Origin: Pseudorhodoplanes sp.
GTDB lineage: Bacteria; Pseudomonadota; Alphaproteobacteria; Rhizobiales; Xanthobacteraceae
NCBI GenBank assembly: GCA_022843165.1
Contig: JALHOD010000017.1
Span: forward strand, 1 to 64,000
DNA: 64,000 nucleotides
Direction: 5' to 3'
In this document: in pieces, positions 9,329 to 19,130 of the stretch
Numbering within the stretch: the stretch's first letter is position 1
Layout: each line of letters begins with the position of its first letter
The notes under the pieces: generated by a model
What the model saw: only the letters and a program-made list of their open reading frames with translations
Database searches by the model: none
Told to the model about the DNA's origin: nothing
Made by a program: the position numbers and the translations under genes

Positions 9329-10297
9329 TCAGTTTCCGGCGAGCGCGCGCAGTTTCTTGCCCGTCTCCGGCGACTTCGCGATGACCGATTGCCAGGCGAC
9401 GTCGTTCGCGCGGTCGACAAACTTTTTCGATTCGCCGGGGCCGAAATCGATCGCCTGGATGCCGGCCTTGGCGTGCTTGTCGCGCTCGGCCGCGATCGCG
9501 GCGACGCTCTCGCTGTCGAGCCCTTCCAGCCAGAGGGCGGCGTCGCTCAGCACCTTGCGCTGCTTGTCGTTGAGGGCTTTCCAGCTGTCGAGATTGACCA
9601 GTACGCTGACTTCCACGCTGTAGAAGGCCGGCTCCATCCGGAATTTCGTCACTTTCTCCCAGCCCAGATCGAAGATGCCGATGACCGGCCAGCCATAGCC
9701 GTCCGCCACGCCGCGTTCGAGCGCGGTGTAGACCTCGCCCGGCGGGGTGGTGATCGGCGTTCCGCCGAGCGCCTGCACGATGTCGCGATAAACCGGTGTG
9801 ACGCGGATTTTCAACCCGGTGAAATCGAGCTTGTCGATCTTCTTGTTGAGATAGATATGGAACGGAAGGTTGTGGAATTGCCGGGCGAGGTAATAGGAAT
9901 TCAGCTTTTCGTTATGCAGCTGGTTCAGCAACTCCCATGTGCCGTTCTTGCGCTGCTCGCTCATCGGCTTTGAGATCAGCTTGATCGCGTCGGCTTCCGG
10001 CATCAGGTTGGTATAGAACGCGCCGGGGGCGTTCGCGATATCGACGACCTTGGAGCGCACGGCGTTGCCGACTTCGAACGGTGGCATGGCGCGCGGTCCG
10101 CCGATGTAATTGATCTGGACAAGGCCCTTGCCGTCCTTGTTCACTTTTTCGATGAACCGCTCGAAATTTTTCGAGAATTGCGTGCCCTCCGCAAAGGCTG
10201 TCACGGCACGGAGGGTCACTTCTTGTGCAGATGCCGATAAACTGGCGGACGCGGTGGCAACAATCGCCGTCAGGCTCGCGAGAAATAGCTTACGCAT
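9329..10297 (-). CDS. dctP: TRAP transporter periplasmic substrate-binding protein (DctP-like)
   Basis: This 322-residue secreted receptor has a clear signal peptide (RKLFLASLTAIVATASAS..A) cut around residue 24. The body follows the DctP/TRAP solute-receptor pattern, with the strand-helix region GLKIRVTPVYRDIVQALGGTP around residue 158-180, where the conserved Arg that contacts a substrate carboxylate is expected. It is the first gene of the operon and has a good ribosome-binding site (GGGGAG). The cargo is probably an organic acid; the divergent iorAB operon suggests an aryl-pyruvate or related aromatic acid (inference). Confidence 0.9.
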   Translation of the reverse strand: MRKLFLASLTAIVATASASLSASAQEVTLRAVTAFAEGTQFSKNFERFIEKVNKDGKGLVQINYIGGPRAMPPFEVGNAVRSKVVDIANAPGAFYTNLMPEADAIKLISKPMSEQRKNGTWELLNQLHNEKLNSYYLARQFHNLPFHIYLNKKIDKLDFTGLKIRVTPVYRDIVQALGGTPITTPPGEVYTALERGVADGYGWPVIGIFDLGWEKVTKFRMEPAFYSVEVSVLVNLDSWKALNDKQRKVLSDAALWLEGLDSESVAAIAAERDKHAKAGIQAIDFGPGESKKFVDRANDVAWQSVIAKSPETGKKLRALAGN

Positions 10298-10362
10298 GTC
10301 TGTTCTCCCCTGGATCGCCGTGACCCTGCAAAATCGGTGCTAGCAAGGTTCTTCTCTTTAGG

Positions 10363-10380
10363 TATATTCTTTTGAATATA
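10363..10380. promoter_or_regulatory. Candidate MarR operator between dctP and iorA
   Basis: The inverted repeat TATATTC-TTTT-GAATATA has 7-bp perfect arms and sits in the 152-base divergent region. Its size and AT-richness are typical of MarR-family sites. It lies 66 bases from the dctP start and 70 from the iorA start, so one protein bound here could control both operons. Confidence 0.6.
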
Positions 10381-10449
10381 ATTGCCTGTACCGGGCCTCA
10401 AGTCAATTTGAAGCTGGCAGAATAAAAACCCATTTTGGCGGAGCCGACG

Positions 10450-12588
10450 ATGGCAGAACGGTCGTTCAAAAGCGAGGTCGAGAAGCTCCGTCTCGGGGCT
10501 GGGCAGGAATTCCGCGGGGAAGCGATCCTGGCCGTGACCAAGGCGTTGCTGCAATCCGGCGTCTCCTATGTATCCGGCTATCAGGGTGCGCCGGTTTCCC
10601 ATCTGGTGGACGTGCTCAACGACGCCAGCGGACTATTGAAAGAGCTTGGGGTGCGCTTTGAATCGAGCGCGAACGAGGCGGCGGCGGCGGCGTCGCTGGC
10701 GGCTTCCGTCAATTATCCCCTGCGCGGCGCCTGCACCTTCAAGGCCACCGTGGGAACGAATGTGGCTTCCGACGCCATCGCCAATCTGGCTTCCGGCGGC
10801 GTCATAGGCGGCGCCCTCATCATCGTCGGCGAAGATTACGGGGAAGGCGCTTCGATCATTCAGGAGCGCAGCCATGCCTACGCGATGAAATCGCAGGTCT
10901 GGTTGCTGGATCCACGTCCGAATGTTGCCTCCATTGTAGAGTCGGTGGAAAAGGGATTCCAGCTATCGGAGATCAGCAACACGCCCGTCATGCTGGAGCT
11001 GCGCATCCGCGCCTGCCATGTCTATGGCAGCTTCATCGCCAAGGATAATGTGCGCCCGAGCTTTGGCGGGCGGGACGCGCTGGCGCGGCCCGAACGCGAC
11101 ATCGGACGCATCGCATTGCCTCCGACAACCTACGTACACGAGCAGGACAAGATCGGTCGTCGCTGGCCAGCCGCCTTGCGTTTCATCGTGGAGAATAAGC
11201 TCAACGAATTTTTCGACGGCGACGCCACCGACATCGGCATCGTCATGCAGGGCGGCATGTACAACAATACCATGCGTGCGCTCGAGGTGCTGGGCCTCGC
11301 TGACATCTATGGCAACAGCCGCATCCCGCTTTATGTGCTGAACGTTACCTATCCGCTCGTCGACAGCGAGTTCGTCCGCTTCTGCGCCGGCAAGAAGGCG
11401 ATCCTGATTGTCGAGGAAGGACAGCCGGAATTCATTGAGCAAGCGGTCAACACGATTCTCCGCCGCGCCGACATCCAGACCCGGGTCGAGGGTAAGGGCA
11501 TGCTGCCGATGGCGGGTGAATATACCGGCGGCGTTCTGAAAAGCGGCCTGCGGCAATTCGTCGAGAAACACCGACCCGACCTGATCGCGCCGGCGCCTGA
11601 CGTGGATGCGCGGATTCCCAAGGCGCGGAAGACTTTGGAAGGCAATCTCGAAGGACGTCCGCCATCCTTCTGCACCGGCTGTCCGGAACGGCCGATTTTC
11701 GCGGCCATGAAGCTGGTCGAGCGCGAGCTCGGGCCGCAGCATGTGAGCTGCGACGTCGGCTGCCATCTGTTTTCGATTCTGCCGCCGTTCAATATCGGCA
11801 ACACCATGATGGGATACGGACTGGGTGGCGCGGCCGCCTCGGCTCTGTCGGGCGAAAGCGGCAGGCGTCCCATCGCCGTGATCGGCGATGGCGGATTCTG
11901 GCATAACGGCCTGGCCAGCAGCGTCGGTCATGCCGTGTTCAACAAGACCGACAGCGTGACGATTGTGGTCGATAACGGCTATGCCGCCGCCACCGGAGGG
12001 CAGGACATCCTGTCATCCTCGGCGCAGGTCGAGAGCCGCTCGACCGGCAATCCGATCGAGAAGGCTGTGCGCGGGGTCGGCGTGGACTGGGTGAGGACCC
12101 TGACCCGCACCTATGATGTCGCCAAGATGCGCGACATCCTGCGCGAGGCGCTGACCACGACATTCCCTGGCCCAAAGGTCATCATCGCGCAGTCCGAATG
12201 CATGCTGAACAAGCAGCGCCGTATCAAGCCGCTGGCGCGGGCGGCGGTGAAGCGCGGCGAGCGCGTGGTGCGCGAACGCTTCGGCGTCGATGCCGAGACC
12301 TGCACCGGCGATCATTCCTGCATCCGGCTGTCGGGCTGCCCGTCGCTGACCATCGCGCCCAATCCCGATCCGCTGCGCCGGGAGCCGGTGACGCGCGTCA
12401 TCAATTCCTGCGTCGGTTGCGGATTGTGCGGCGAAGTCTCGCATGCCGCCGTGCTGTGCCCGTCCTTCTATCGCGCCTCGATCATCGACAATCCGACCGG
12501 CTGGGACCGGTTCAAGGCCCGCATTCGTGATGCCGTGATCGGTTTCCTGCAGCGGCGCATGGATCGCCGCGCCCTGGCATCCGCATGA
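10450..12588 (+). CDS. iorA: Indolepyruvate (aryl-pyruvate):ferredoxin oxidoreductase, alpha subunit
   Basis: This TPP and iron-sulfur enzyme decarboxylates aryl-pyruvates oxidatively to aryl-acetyl-CoA with ferredoxin as electron acceptor. The protein has about 712 residues. An N-terminal POR-type domain opens with GYQGAPVSHL, the FCTGCPERP motif follows mid-protein, the TPP-binding domain has GDGGFWHNGL and VVDNGYAAATGGQ, and the C-terminal ferredoxin-like part has cysteines in CTGDHSC..SGC and CVGCGLC. The start at 10450 is preferred because GGAG lies seven bases upstream; a TTG 15 bases earlier is also in frame. It overlaps iorB by ATGA. Confidence 0.92.
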   Translation: MAERSFKSEVEKLRLGAGQEFRGEAILAVTKALLQSGVSYVSGYQGAPVSHLVDVLNDASGLLKELGVRFESSANEAAAAASLAASVNYPLRGACTFKATVGTNVASDAIANLASGGVIGGALIIVGEDYGEGASIIQERSHAYAMKSQVWLLDPRPNVASIVESVEKGFQLSEISNTPVMLELRIRACHVYGSFIAKDNVRPSFGGRDALARPERDIGRIALPPTTYVHEQDKIGRRWPAALRFIVENKLNEFFDGDATDIGIVMQGGMYNNTMRALEVLGLADIYGNSRIPLYVLNVTYPLVDSEFVRFCAGKKAILIVEEGQPEFIEQAVNTILRRADIQTRVEGKGMLPMAGEYTGGVLKSGLRQFVEKHRPDLIAPAPDVDARIPKARKTLEGNLEGRPPSFCTGCPERPIFAAMKLVERELGPQHVSCDVGCHLFSILPPFNIGNTMMGYGLGGAAASALSGESGRRPIAVIGDGGFWHNGLASSVGHAVFNKTDSVTIVVDNGYAAATGGQDILSSSAQVESRSTGNPIEKAVRGVGVDWVRTLTRTYDVAKMRDILREALTTTFPGPKVIIAQSECMLNKQRRIKPLARAAVKRGERVVRERFGVDAETCTGDHSCIRLSGCPSLTIAPNPDPLRREPVTRVINSCVGCGLCGEVSHAAVLCPSFYRASIIDNPTGWDRFKARIRDAVIGFLQRRMDRRALASA

Positions 12589-14114
12589 ACAAGCCGGTGA
12601 TCGATACATCAGCGAGCACGAGGGTGCGCCCGATCACCATCGCGGTGCTCGCGATGGGCGGTGAGGGCGGGGGCGTGTTGGCCGACTGGATCATCGATCT
12701 GGCCGAGCATGGCGGCTATCTGGCGCAGACTACTTCGGTGCCGGGCGTGGCCCAGCGCACCGGCGCCACGATCTATTATGTCGAGCTGTTCCCCAAGGCT
12801 GCCGCGCGCGGGCAGGCGCCTGTACTGGCGCTGATGCCGGTGCCGGGCGACGTCGACATCGTGCTGGCCTCCGAACTGATGGAAGGCGCCCGCGCGGTCG
12901 GTCGCGGTCTGGTGACGCCCGATCGCACCACGCTGATCGCATCCACCCATCGCGTCTATTCCATGAACGAGCGGATCGCGTTGACCGATGGCCGCGTCAA
13001 CAGTAACGCGCTGCTGCAATCTTGCACCGACGCGGCGCGCAAGCTGCATGCCTTCGACATGGCGGCGCTGGCGGAGGCCACCGGGAGTCTGGTCAGCGCC
13101 GTGCTGTTCGGCGCGCTGGCCGGCGCGGGCGTTTTGCCGTTTCCGCGTCCGGCCTTTGAGGCGACGATCCGGCGCGGCGGCGTGGGCGTCGAGAGCAGTC
13201 TGAAGGCCTTTGCCGCCGGATTCGACTATGCCGCCAATGGCGGCGCCACCCTGCCGGCGGTGAAACCGGCCGATGCCGTGGTTGAATCCGAGTTTGTGCG
13301 GTCGTTGCTCGCGTCTTTCGGCGGGAAAGTCACGGCAACGTCGCAGCCGCTCATTGTCGCGGGCGTCAGCCGAGTGCTCGACTATCAGGACAAGGATTAC
13401 GCCCGGCTCTATCTGGACCGTCTCGCGCCGGTTGCGGCGATAGACGCCGCGCGGGACGACGCGCCCGACGATCTGCTGTCGGAGACTGCGCGCCAATTGG
13501 CGCTCGGCATGGCTTACGAGGACACCATTCGGGTAGCGGAACTCAAAATCCGCGCGTCGCGTTTCGAGAAGGTGCGCGAGGAAGTCGGGGTGACGGACGT
13601 CCAGCTGCTTGAGATCGCCGAATTCATGCATCCGCGCACACAGGAAATCGCCGAGACGCTGCCGGCCTCGCTCGGACGCCTGATCCTGAATGTCGGCTGG
13701 ATTCGCGCTGTGACCGACCGCCTGACCCGGTCCGGCCGCGTCATCAGGACCACAAGCCTGCGCGGCTTCCTGCTGCTTTATGTCGTCGCGTCGCTGAAGC
13801 CGCTCCGGGCCCGTTCGCTGCGGTACATCGATGAGCAGAAGCGGTTGTCGGACTGGCTGGACATTGTGATCGCCGTTGCGCCGAAGAATTACGACCTGGC
13901 GGTCGCCGTCGCCCGCGTGCGCGAACTGGTCAAGGGCTATGGCGATACCCATGAGCGCGGTCGCGCGAAATTCGACGCGATCATGGCGCTGGTTCAAAAG
14001 CTCGCCGCAGATCCGAACGGAGCACGCACGCTTGATGCGCTGCGCAAGGCCGCCGGACAGGACGAGAATGGCGACGCGCTCAAGCGCGACATTGCCCGGT
14101 ACAATCTCGCCTAA
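12585..14114 (+). CDS. iorB: Indolepyruvate oxidoreductase, beta subunit with long C-terminal domain
   Basis: The N-terminal 200 residues are the gamma/beta POR-type domain, with GGEGGGVLADWI near residue 20-32 and TSVPGVAQRTGATIYY. The remaining 300 residues match the extra C-terminal domain (DUF6537 type) found on bacterial IorB proteins, giving 509 residues against about 190-200 for archaeal IorB. The ATG overlaps the iorA stop, so the two subunits are coupled. The 3' end meets the stop of the fumarylacetoacetase gene on the other strand with no gap. Confidence 0.9.
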   Translation: MNKPVIDTSASTRVRPITIAVLAMGGEGGGVLADWIIDLAEHGGYLAQTTSVPGVAQRTGATIYYVELFPKAAARGQAPVLALMPVPGDVDIVLASELMEGARAVGRGLVTPDRTTLIASTHRVYSMNERIALTDGRVNSNALLQSCTDAARKLHAFDMAALAEATGSLVSAVLFGALAGAGVLPFPRPAFEATIRRGGVGVESSLKAFAAGFDYAANGGATLPAVKPADAVVESEFVRSLLASFGGKVTATSQPLIVAGVSRVLDYQDKDYARLYLDRLAPVAAIDAARDDAPDDLLSETARQLALGMAYEDTIRVAELKIRASRFEKVREEVGVTDVQLLEIAEFMHPRTQEIAETLPASLGRLILNVGWIRAVTDRLTRSGRVIRTTSLRGFLLLYVVASLKPLRARSLRYIDEQKRLSDWLDIVIAVAPKNYDLAVAVARVRELVKGYGDTHERGRAKFDAIMALVQKLAADPNGARTLDALRKAAGQDENGDALKRDIARYNLA

Positions 14115-15419
14115 TCAGATCGCCGGCAGCACGACCGCGCGGCATTCCCCGAATCCGATACGGGCAAAGCCTTTGGCTTCGCAGGAACCTCGGAAAATGA
14201 TCTCGTCGCCGTCGGCGATGAAGCCGCGCGTCTCGCCGCCGGGCAACTGGACGGGCTCGGTGCCGCGCAGGGTCAGTTCCAGCAGCGACCCGAGACTGTC
14301 CTTGTCCGGGCCCGACACTGTGCCGGACGCCACGAGGTCGCCGATCTCCAGATTGCAGCCGTTGCTGGTGTGGTGGGTGAGCATCTGCGCCACCGTCCAG
14401 TAAGTGGAGGCGAAGGAGCCGCGACTGAGGCGGAACGGCGCCTGCTTCTGCGTCCGCATGGCGTCGGTCAGCAGATAGGCTTCCATCATGATGTCGAGAC
14501 CGCCGCCGGCCTGATCGGCGTCTGAGGCGAGATAGGGCAGCGGCGCGGGATCGCCCTGCGGCCGTGCATAGGCGGTCGTGCGGTAGGGCGCCAGTGCTTC
14601 CGCTGTCACCACCCAGGGCGACACCGTGGTGGCAAAATTCTTGGCGAGGAACGGGCCGAGCGGCTGATATTCCCAAGCCTGGATGTCGCGCGCCGACCAA
14701 TCGTTCAGCAGACAGAAGCCGAAGATGTGCTCTCCCGCCTGATCGATCGGAACCGGCTGGCCGAGGTCGGACGGAACGCCGACATAGAAGCCAAGCTCGA
14801 GTTCGTAGTCGAGATTACGGCAGGGTGCGAAGATCGGCACCGCCTCGTTCGGCAACTTGATCTGGCCGCGCGGGCGGCGGACCGTGGTTCCGCTGACGCG
14901 GATCGAGGAGGCCCGGCTGTGATAGGCGACCGGCACGTATTTGTAGTTCGGCAGCAAGGGATTGTCAGGGCGGAACATCCGGCCGGCATTGGTGGCGTGG
15001 AACACCGAGGCGAAGAAGTCCGTGAAATTTCCGATCTTCGCCGGCAGCAGCAGTTCGGCGTCCGCCATCGCAACCAGGTGCTTTTCGGCCGCCGCGCGGT
15101 CCTTGCTGTCGCTGCGCAGAAGCCGCGACACTTGCAGGCGCAGCGCCGACCAGGCGTCCGGGCCGGCCGCCATCAGGTCGTTCAGATGCGGAGCGGCGCA
15201 GGCTTTGGCCGCCGTTTGCGCGGGACCAGAGAGGGCGGACAGGCCGGCCACGTCGAGAATCCGGTCGCCGATGGCGATGCCGACGCGCGGCACATCCATT
15301 TTCGCGGTCCGGAACACGCCGAACGGAAGATTATGGATCGGAAAATCGGTATCCGGCGCGTTCGCGCTGTCGACGAAGGATCGCAGTTTCGGATCGTGGG
15401 TCTCGTTGATGCCTGTCAT
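14115..15419 (-). CDS. fahA: Fumarylacetoacetase
   Basis: This 434-residue enzyme is the last step of the homogentisate route, splitting fumarylacetoacetate to fumarate and acetoacetate. The N-terminus (SANAPDTDFPIHNLPFGVF) is the classic Fah signature, with the metal-binding DYELELGFYVG segment in the C-terminal half and NDWSARDIQAWEY after it. Length and order agree with the family. The SDR gene lies nine bases upstream on the same strand. The other homogentisate-pathway genes (hmgA, hpd, maiA) are not in the window. Confidence 0.93.
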   Translation of the reverse strand: MTGINETHDPKLRSFVDSANAPDTDFPIHNLPFGVFRTAKMDVPRVGIAIGDRILDVAGLSALSGPAQTAAKACAAPHLNDLMAAGPDAWSALRLQVSRLLRSDSKDRAAAEKHLVAMADAELLLPAKIGNFTDFFASVFHATNAGRMFRPDNPLLPNYKYVPVAYHSRASSIRVSGTTVRRPRGQIKLPNEAVPIFAPCRNLDYELELGFYVGVPSDLGQPVPIDQAGEHIFGFCLLNDWSARDIQAWEYQPLGPFLAKNFATTVSPWVVTAEALAPYRTTAYARPQGDPAPLPYLASDADQAGGGLDIMMEAYLLTDAMRTQKQAPFRLSRGSFASTYWTVAQMLTHHTSNGCNLEIGDLVASGTVSGPDKDSLGSLLELTLRGTEPVQLPGGETRGFIADGDEIIFRGSCEAKGFARIGFGECRAVVLPAI

Positions 15420-15428
15420 GCTCTGCTC

Positions 15429-16235
15429 TTAGACAAGAAAGCGGCCGCCGTCTGCAATGATGCGGGTTCCCGTGGTCATTTTCAGATGAGTAACACAGGC
15501 CAGAATGGTGCGGGCGACGTCTTCCGGCTCGACCACCGCCTTTAGCGGGGTGCCCTGCGCGATCTTCTCCAGCGCCGCGCGGTCGCGGCCGGCGACGAAG
15601 TCGGTCGCCACCGCACCCGGTGAGACGCACATGGTCCTGATCTGCGGACCGAGCGCACGGCCGAGCGACATGGTCATGGTGTCGAGCGCCGCTTTTGCGG
15701 CGCAATAGGCGATGCTGCTGCCGGAACCGGTAAAGCCGGAAATCGAGGAGACATTCACGATCACGCCGTCGCCGCTCTCGCGCAGCAACGGCACAAAGGC
15801 GCGGATCACGGAAAACGGGCCGCGCACATTGGCGATCAGTATCGAATCCATCAGGGCATCATCCATCGCCTCGAGATCGGCATGCGTAACGGGACGGGTG
15901 AAGCCGGCCGAATTGACCAGCACATCGGCGCGGCCATACTTTTTGCGAATGACTTCCGCCGCCAGCCGGCTGGTGGACGAATCCTCCAGCACGATCTGCT
16001 GCGCCATGTGGGTATCGCCGGGCAATTCCTGAATCAGTTGCAGCGCGCGATCCTCGCCCCGGTTGTAGCCGACGACGATGCTGGCGCCTTCGTCCGCCAG
16101 GATGCGCACGGTGGCTGCGCCGATGCCGTTGCTGCCGCCGGTCACCACGGCGACCTTTCCGTTCAAAGACTGCTCACGACGTCCGGCCACCTGCGGCGCT
16201 CCTTGTTGATCCTTGGGATGGCCGGTGCGTGCCAC
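15429..16235 (-). CDS. SDR-family NAD(P)-dependent oxidoreductase
   Basis: This is a 268-residue classical short-chain dehydrogenase. It has the TGGSNGIGAAT cofactor motif near residues 33-43, NSAG, the catalytic Ser in NVSSISGF and the YCAAK tetrad Tyr/Lys. The GTG start at 16235 gives about 23 residues before the Rossmann fold; a shorter start is possible. It shares a transcript direction and a nine-base gap with fahA. The substrate is unknown. Confidence 0.85.
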   Translation of the reverse strand: MARTGHPKDQQGAPQVAGRREQSLNGKVAVVTGGSNGIGAATVRILADEGASIVVGYNRGEDRALQLIQELPGDTHMAQQIVLEDSSTSRLAAEVIRKKYGRADVLVNSAGFTRPVTHADLEAMDDALMDSILIANVRGPFSVIRAFVPLLRESGDGVIVNVSSISGFTGSGSSIAYCAAKAALDTMTMSLGRALGPQIRTMCVSPGAVATDFVAGRDRAALEKIAQGTPLKAVVEPEDVARTILACVTHLKMTTGTRIIADGGRFLV

Positions 16236-16268
16236 ATCCGGCGTCCGGGGGTATTGTCACAAGCCAGT

Positions 16269-16293
16269 GTGACGGCGAAGCATCCGCCGTCAC
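16269..16293 (-). other. Hairpin between the LuxR-type gene and the SDR gene
   Basis: A 9-bp perfect inverted repeat (gtgacggcg / cgccgtcac) has a 7-base loop. It lacks a T-tract on either strand. It may attenuate read-through from the regulator gene into the SDR-fahA pair. Confidence 0.45.
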
Positions 16294-16336
16294 GACCGAT
16301 CATGCTGCCGGTGTTGTTGAATGCGGATATCGCCGA

Positions 16337-17107
16337 TCACAGCATCAGCCGCAACAACTCGTTCTGGCTGCTGATGCCGAGCCGCGTATAGATACGCTTG
16401 CGATAGGTGAGGACGGTATTGACGCTGATTCCCAGCTTGTCGGCGATGGCGCGCGAACTGAGACCGCGTGCGATGTACATGCAGACCTCCGATTCCCGTC
16501 TGGGAAGCTGAAGCCGGGCGCCGGTCGGGACGGTTTCGCGCGCGGGTGGGGGACTGCCCGGATTCAGGATCTCGTTGTGCTTGAGGATCAGCGCCAGAAG
16601 CATCTCGGCGGATGAATCAAAGCTGCGGGTGTCGGTCGGCCGGAATTTCCCGATCGCCGAGCGCCGGTAGAAATTCAGCCGGACGACCTCGTCGTCCTGC
16701 GCGCGGATGATGGAGAAACGATCCACGAGGTCGGCGGAGGCATAGCAATCGAAATGATAGTCGTCGTGCGCGATCTCGTCGGAACTCAGCCTCACCGCGA
16801 CGGTCGAGGACAGCCGCATCTGCCGCAGATCGATGCAATTGGCGGGATCCATCTGCCAGTAACTGGACAGATATTTTTTCGCCATCAGGCGGGCGAGGGG
16901 CTGCGCCCCGGAATTGGCCGCCAGCAGAACCCGCGGCGGCGTCAGCGGCGAATGCGCGAACGCCGTGACATGGTCGCATCCGATGGTCTGGCGTGTGAAA
17001 TGCAGGAGCGAGGACTCGAATCCCGGAGTACCGACCGCTGCGATCAGGCTGCTGAAGTATCTTGCAACGGCTTCCCGCTGGTGCGGAAGCACGGCCCGGA
17101 CCTCCAT
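16337..17107 (-). CDS. LuxR-family transcriptional regulator
   Basis: This 256-residue regulator has a C-terminal LuxR/FixJ helix-turn-helix (about 190-252: SEVCMYIARGLSSRAIADKLGIS and TVLTYRKRIYTRLG). The N-terminal 170 residues look like a GAF/autoinducer-type sensory fold (CDHVTAFAHS near 45-55) but I cannot assign a ligand. The start at 17107 has a strong GGGAGGAG site seven bases upstream; a longer frame to 17197 lacks one. It is orphan, with no autoinducer synthase nearby. By position it may control the hydrolase/Bug genes or SDR-fahA. Confidence 0.85.
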   Translation of the reverse strand: MEVRAVLPHQREAVARYFSSLIAAVGTPGFESSLLHFTRQTIGCDHVTAFAHSPLTPPRVLLAANSGAQPLARLMAKKYLSSYWQMDPANCIDLRQMRLSSTVAVRLSSDEIAHDDYHFDCYASADLVDRFSIIRAQDDEVVRLNFYRRSAIGKFRPTDTRSFDSSAEMLLALILKHNEILNPGSPPPARETVPTGARLQLPRRESEVCMYIARGLSSRAIADKLGISVNTVLTYRKRIYTRLGISSQNELLRLML

Positions 17108-17281
17108 GACGCTCCTCCCTGCCCATCCTCGCCCGCATAGTTGCATGCGGGCGGCGTTTCCCGGGAGGTATCTGACGAGAATCCGGCCGCGGCGCAATCG
17201 CCGGGCGACCGCAGGACGAAGGGTCGCAATCGAAAAGGGCGGATTTTCAATCCAGGGTTGTATTTTCTCCTCGAAGACGGG

Positions 17282-18040
17282 TTATTTGCCCTCTGCCAGG
17301 AACGCCTCCATCCGGGTCGTCAGATAGACCGGGGTCTCGTTCATCGGGTAATGCCCGGAATTGGCGATGACCTCGATTTTCGCGTGCGGAAAGAGTGTGG
17401 GGATGACGGCCTGCAGAACGTCGGCGCGCACCCCGTCGTCGTGTTCTCCGGCCAGCACCAGCATCGGCGCCTTCACGGACGCGGCGCCGGCAGAGAGATC
17501 GTCGCGGATAAACGAGCGCATGTAGCTCCTGAACGCCTCGGCGCGCGAGGTTTCGCGCGCCCGCCGCAGCACATGTGAGGCCCAGACCTTGGATAGGCGG
17601 TTGCCGGTCGACTGGCCGATGATCGCCAGCGCCGCCTCGTCCGCGTCGCAGGCGGAGGCGAAAAAGTTGAAGGTGGTGTCGTCGAAGGGCAGCGCGATGG
17701 CCGGCACCGGTGTGATGGCAACCACCGATTTGACGCGCGAACCGCCATCGATAGCAATCTTTTGCGCCGCCTTGCCGCTCATGGAATGGCCGACGACATG
17801 AAACTCGTTCCAGCCGAGCTTGTCGGCCAGGGCGATCGCGTCGGAGGCGATTTCGCCTATTGTGTAGGCGCCGTCCAGGCTGCGGGAATTTCCGTATCCA
17901 CGGATATCGGCGAAGGCATAGGAGAACCGCTTGGTGTCGAGGTCATCGAACATCTGAGCGTAAGCGCGATGATCGCCGAACCATCCGTGCAGCACCACGA
18001 CCTTGGACGGACCGTCCCCGATTGCCTTGTGCCAAACCAT
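17282..18040 (-). CDS. Alpha/beta-fold hydrolase
   Basis: The protein has 252 residues from the ATG at 18040 (the frame stays open to 18133). It has the oxyanion HGW near residue 18-20, the nucleophile S86 in GHSMSGK, the acid in GEHDDG and a late SGHYPMNE histidine, a complete catalytic triad. The fold is that of small esterases, C-C bond hydrolases or enol-lactonases. It lies between a Bug receptor gene and a LuxR-type gene, all on the minus strand, so it probably acts on the taken-up carboxylate or its ester. No specific reaction can be named. Confidence 0.82.
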   Translation of the reverse strand: MVWHKAIGDGPSKVVVLHGWFGDHRAYAQMFDDLDTKRFSYAFADIRGYGNSRSLDGAYTIGEIASDAIALADKLGWNEFHVVGHSMSGKAAQKIAIDGGSRVKSVVAITPVPAIALPFDDTTFNFFASACDADEAALAIIGQSTGNRLSKVWASHVLRRARETSRAEAFRSYMRSFIRDDLSAGAASVKAPMLVLAGEHDDGVRADVLQAVIPTLFPHAKIEVIANSGHYPMNETPVYLTTRMEAFLAEGK

Positions 18041-18152
18041 TCTAGCCCCCGTCCCTGAACTCGCTTCGCTAGCCCGCTCACCTGCTACATATGTCAGAGG
18101 CGGCACGATGCGCGCATCGATCCGCCCCTGCAATACAACCTGTGGTGAAGGC

Positions 18153-19130
18153 TTATTTCTTCAATCCCGTTGAAGCCAACACCGACGACCATTTGGCGAT
18201 ATCGGCGTTGATGAATTCGGCGAATTCCTTCGGGGTGCCGCCGAGCGGATCGATGCCCTGGGTCTTCAGCGAAGATGCCACGGCGTCGGTTTTCAGCGCC
18301 TCGTTGGCAACGGCCGAGAGCTTGTTGACAATGTCGGCGGGCGTTCCGGCCGGCGCGAGCAGGCCGATCCAGATGCCGACGTCGAAGCCGGGCATGCCCG
18401 CTTCGTCCATGGTGGGGACATCAGGCATCACGGATGTGCGCTTGGGCTGTCCCACCGCAAAGGCTTTCAGCTTGTCGGCCTTGACCTGCGGGGCGAGCGG
18501 GGCGGCGACGTTGAACATCAGCGTGATGCGGCCGGTCAGAAGGTCGGTCACGCCCTGGGCGGCGCCACCCTGGTAATGCACTGCGAGAATCTTGGTCCCG
18601 GCCTTCTGGTTGAACATTTCCGCGGCGAGGTGGCTCGCGGTGCCGTTGCCGGAGGTGCCGAAGGTCAGGCTGTCGGGATTCTTCTTCGCGAGTTCGATCA
18701 GCTCCTTGACGTTCTTGGCGGCGACCGAGGGATGCGCGACCAGCACGTTGGGCACCACGCCCAGAAGCGCGATCGGCTCCAGATTCTTCCCGAGATTGAA
18801 GGCGGAGCCGGTCTGCGCCGGGTTGAGCGTATTGGCGACCGTCGCCATGAACAATGTGTAGCCGTCCTTGTCCGCGCGCGAGATCGCTTCGGCGGCCAGC
18901 ATGCTGCTGTTGCCGGGACGATTTTCAACCACAACGGGCTGGCCGAGCTTGGCTTCCATATGCTTGCCGACCAGACGCGCCAAAATATCGGCGGTCGAGC
19001 CGGGGCCGAAACCGACGACGATCCGGATCGGGCCGGAGGGATAAGTTTGCGCGGATGCGGGGGCGGTTGCCGCCGTCCACCCGCAGAATGCCACAGCGAT
19101 CAGCGCACCAATGCGTGCAAGCGATTTCAT
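18153..19130 (-). CDS. Tripartite tricarboxylate transporter receptor (Bug family)
   Basis: This 325-residue periplasmic binding protein has a signal peptide ([19 protein letters not shown]) and the family opening [20 protein letters not shown]. The ribosome-binding site GGGAGGAAG lies before the ATG at 19130. No tctA or tctB membrane genes are close, as is common for orphan Bug receptors. It is divergent from the CMD and LVIVD genes across a 290-base region. The ligand is likely a carboxylate. Confidence 0.9.
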   Translation of the reverse strand: MKSLARIGALIAVAFCGWTAATAPASAQTYPSGPIRIVVGFGPGSTADILARLVGKHMEAKLGQPVVVENRPGNSSMLAAEAISRADKDGYTLFMATVANTLNPAQTGSAFNLGKNLEPIALLGVVPNVLVAHPSVAAKNVKELIELAKKNPDSLTFGTSGNGTASHLAAEMFNQKAGTKILAVHYQGGAAQGVTDLLTGRITLMFNVAAPLAPQVKADKLKAFAVGQPKRTSVMPDVPTMDEAGMPGFDVGIWIGLLAPAGTPADIVNKLSAVANEALKTDAVASSLKTQGIDPLGGTPKEFAEFINADIAKWSSVLASTGLKK

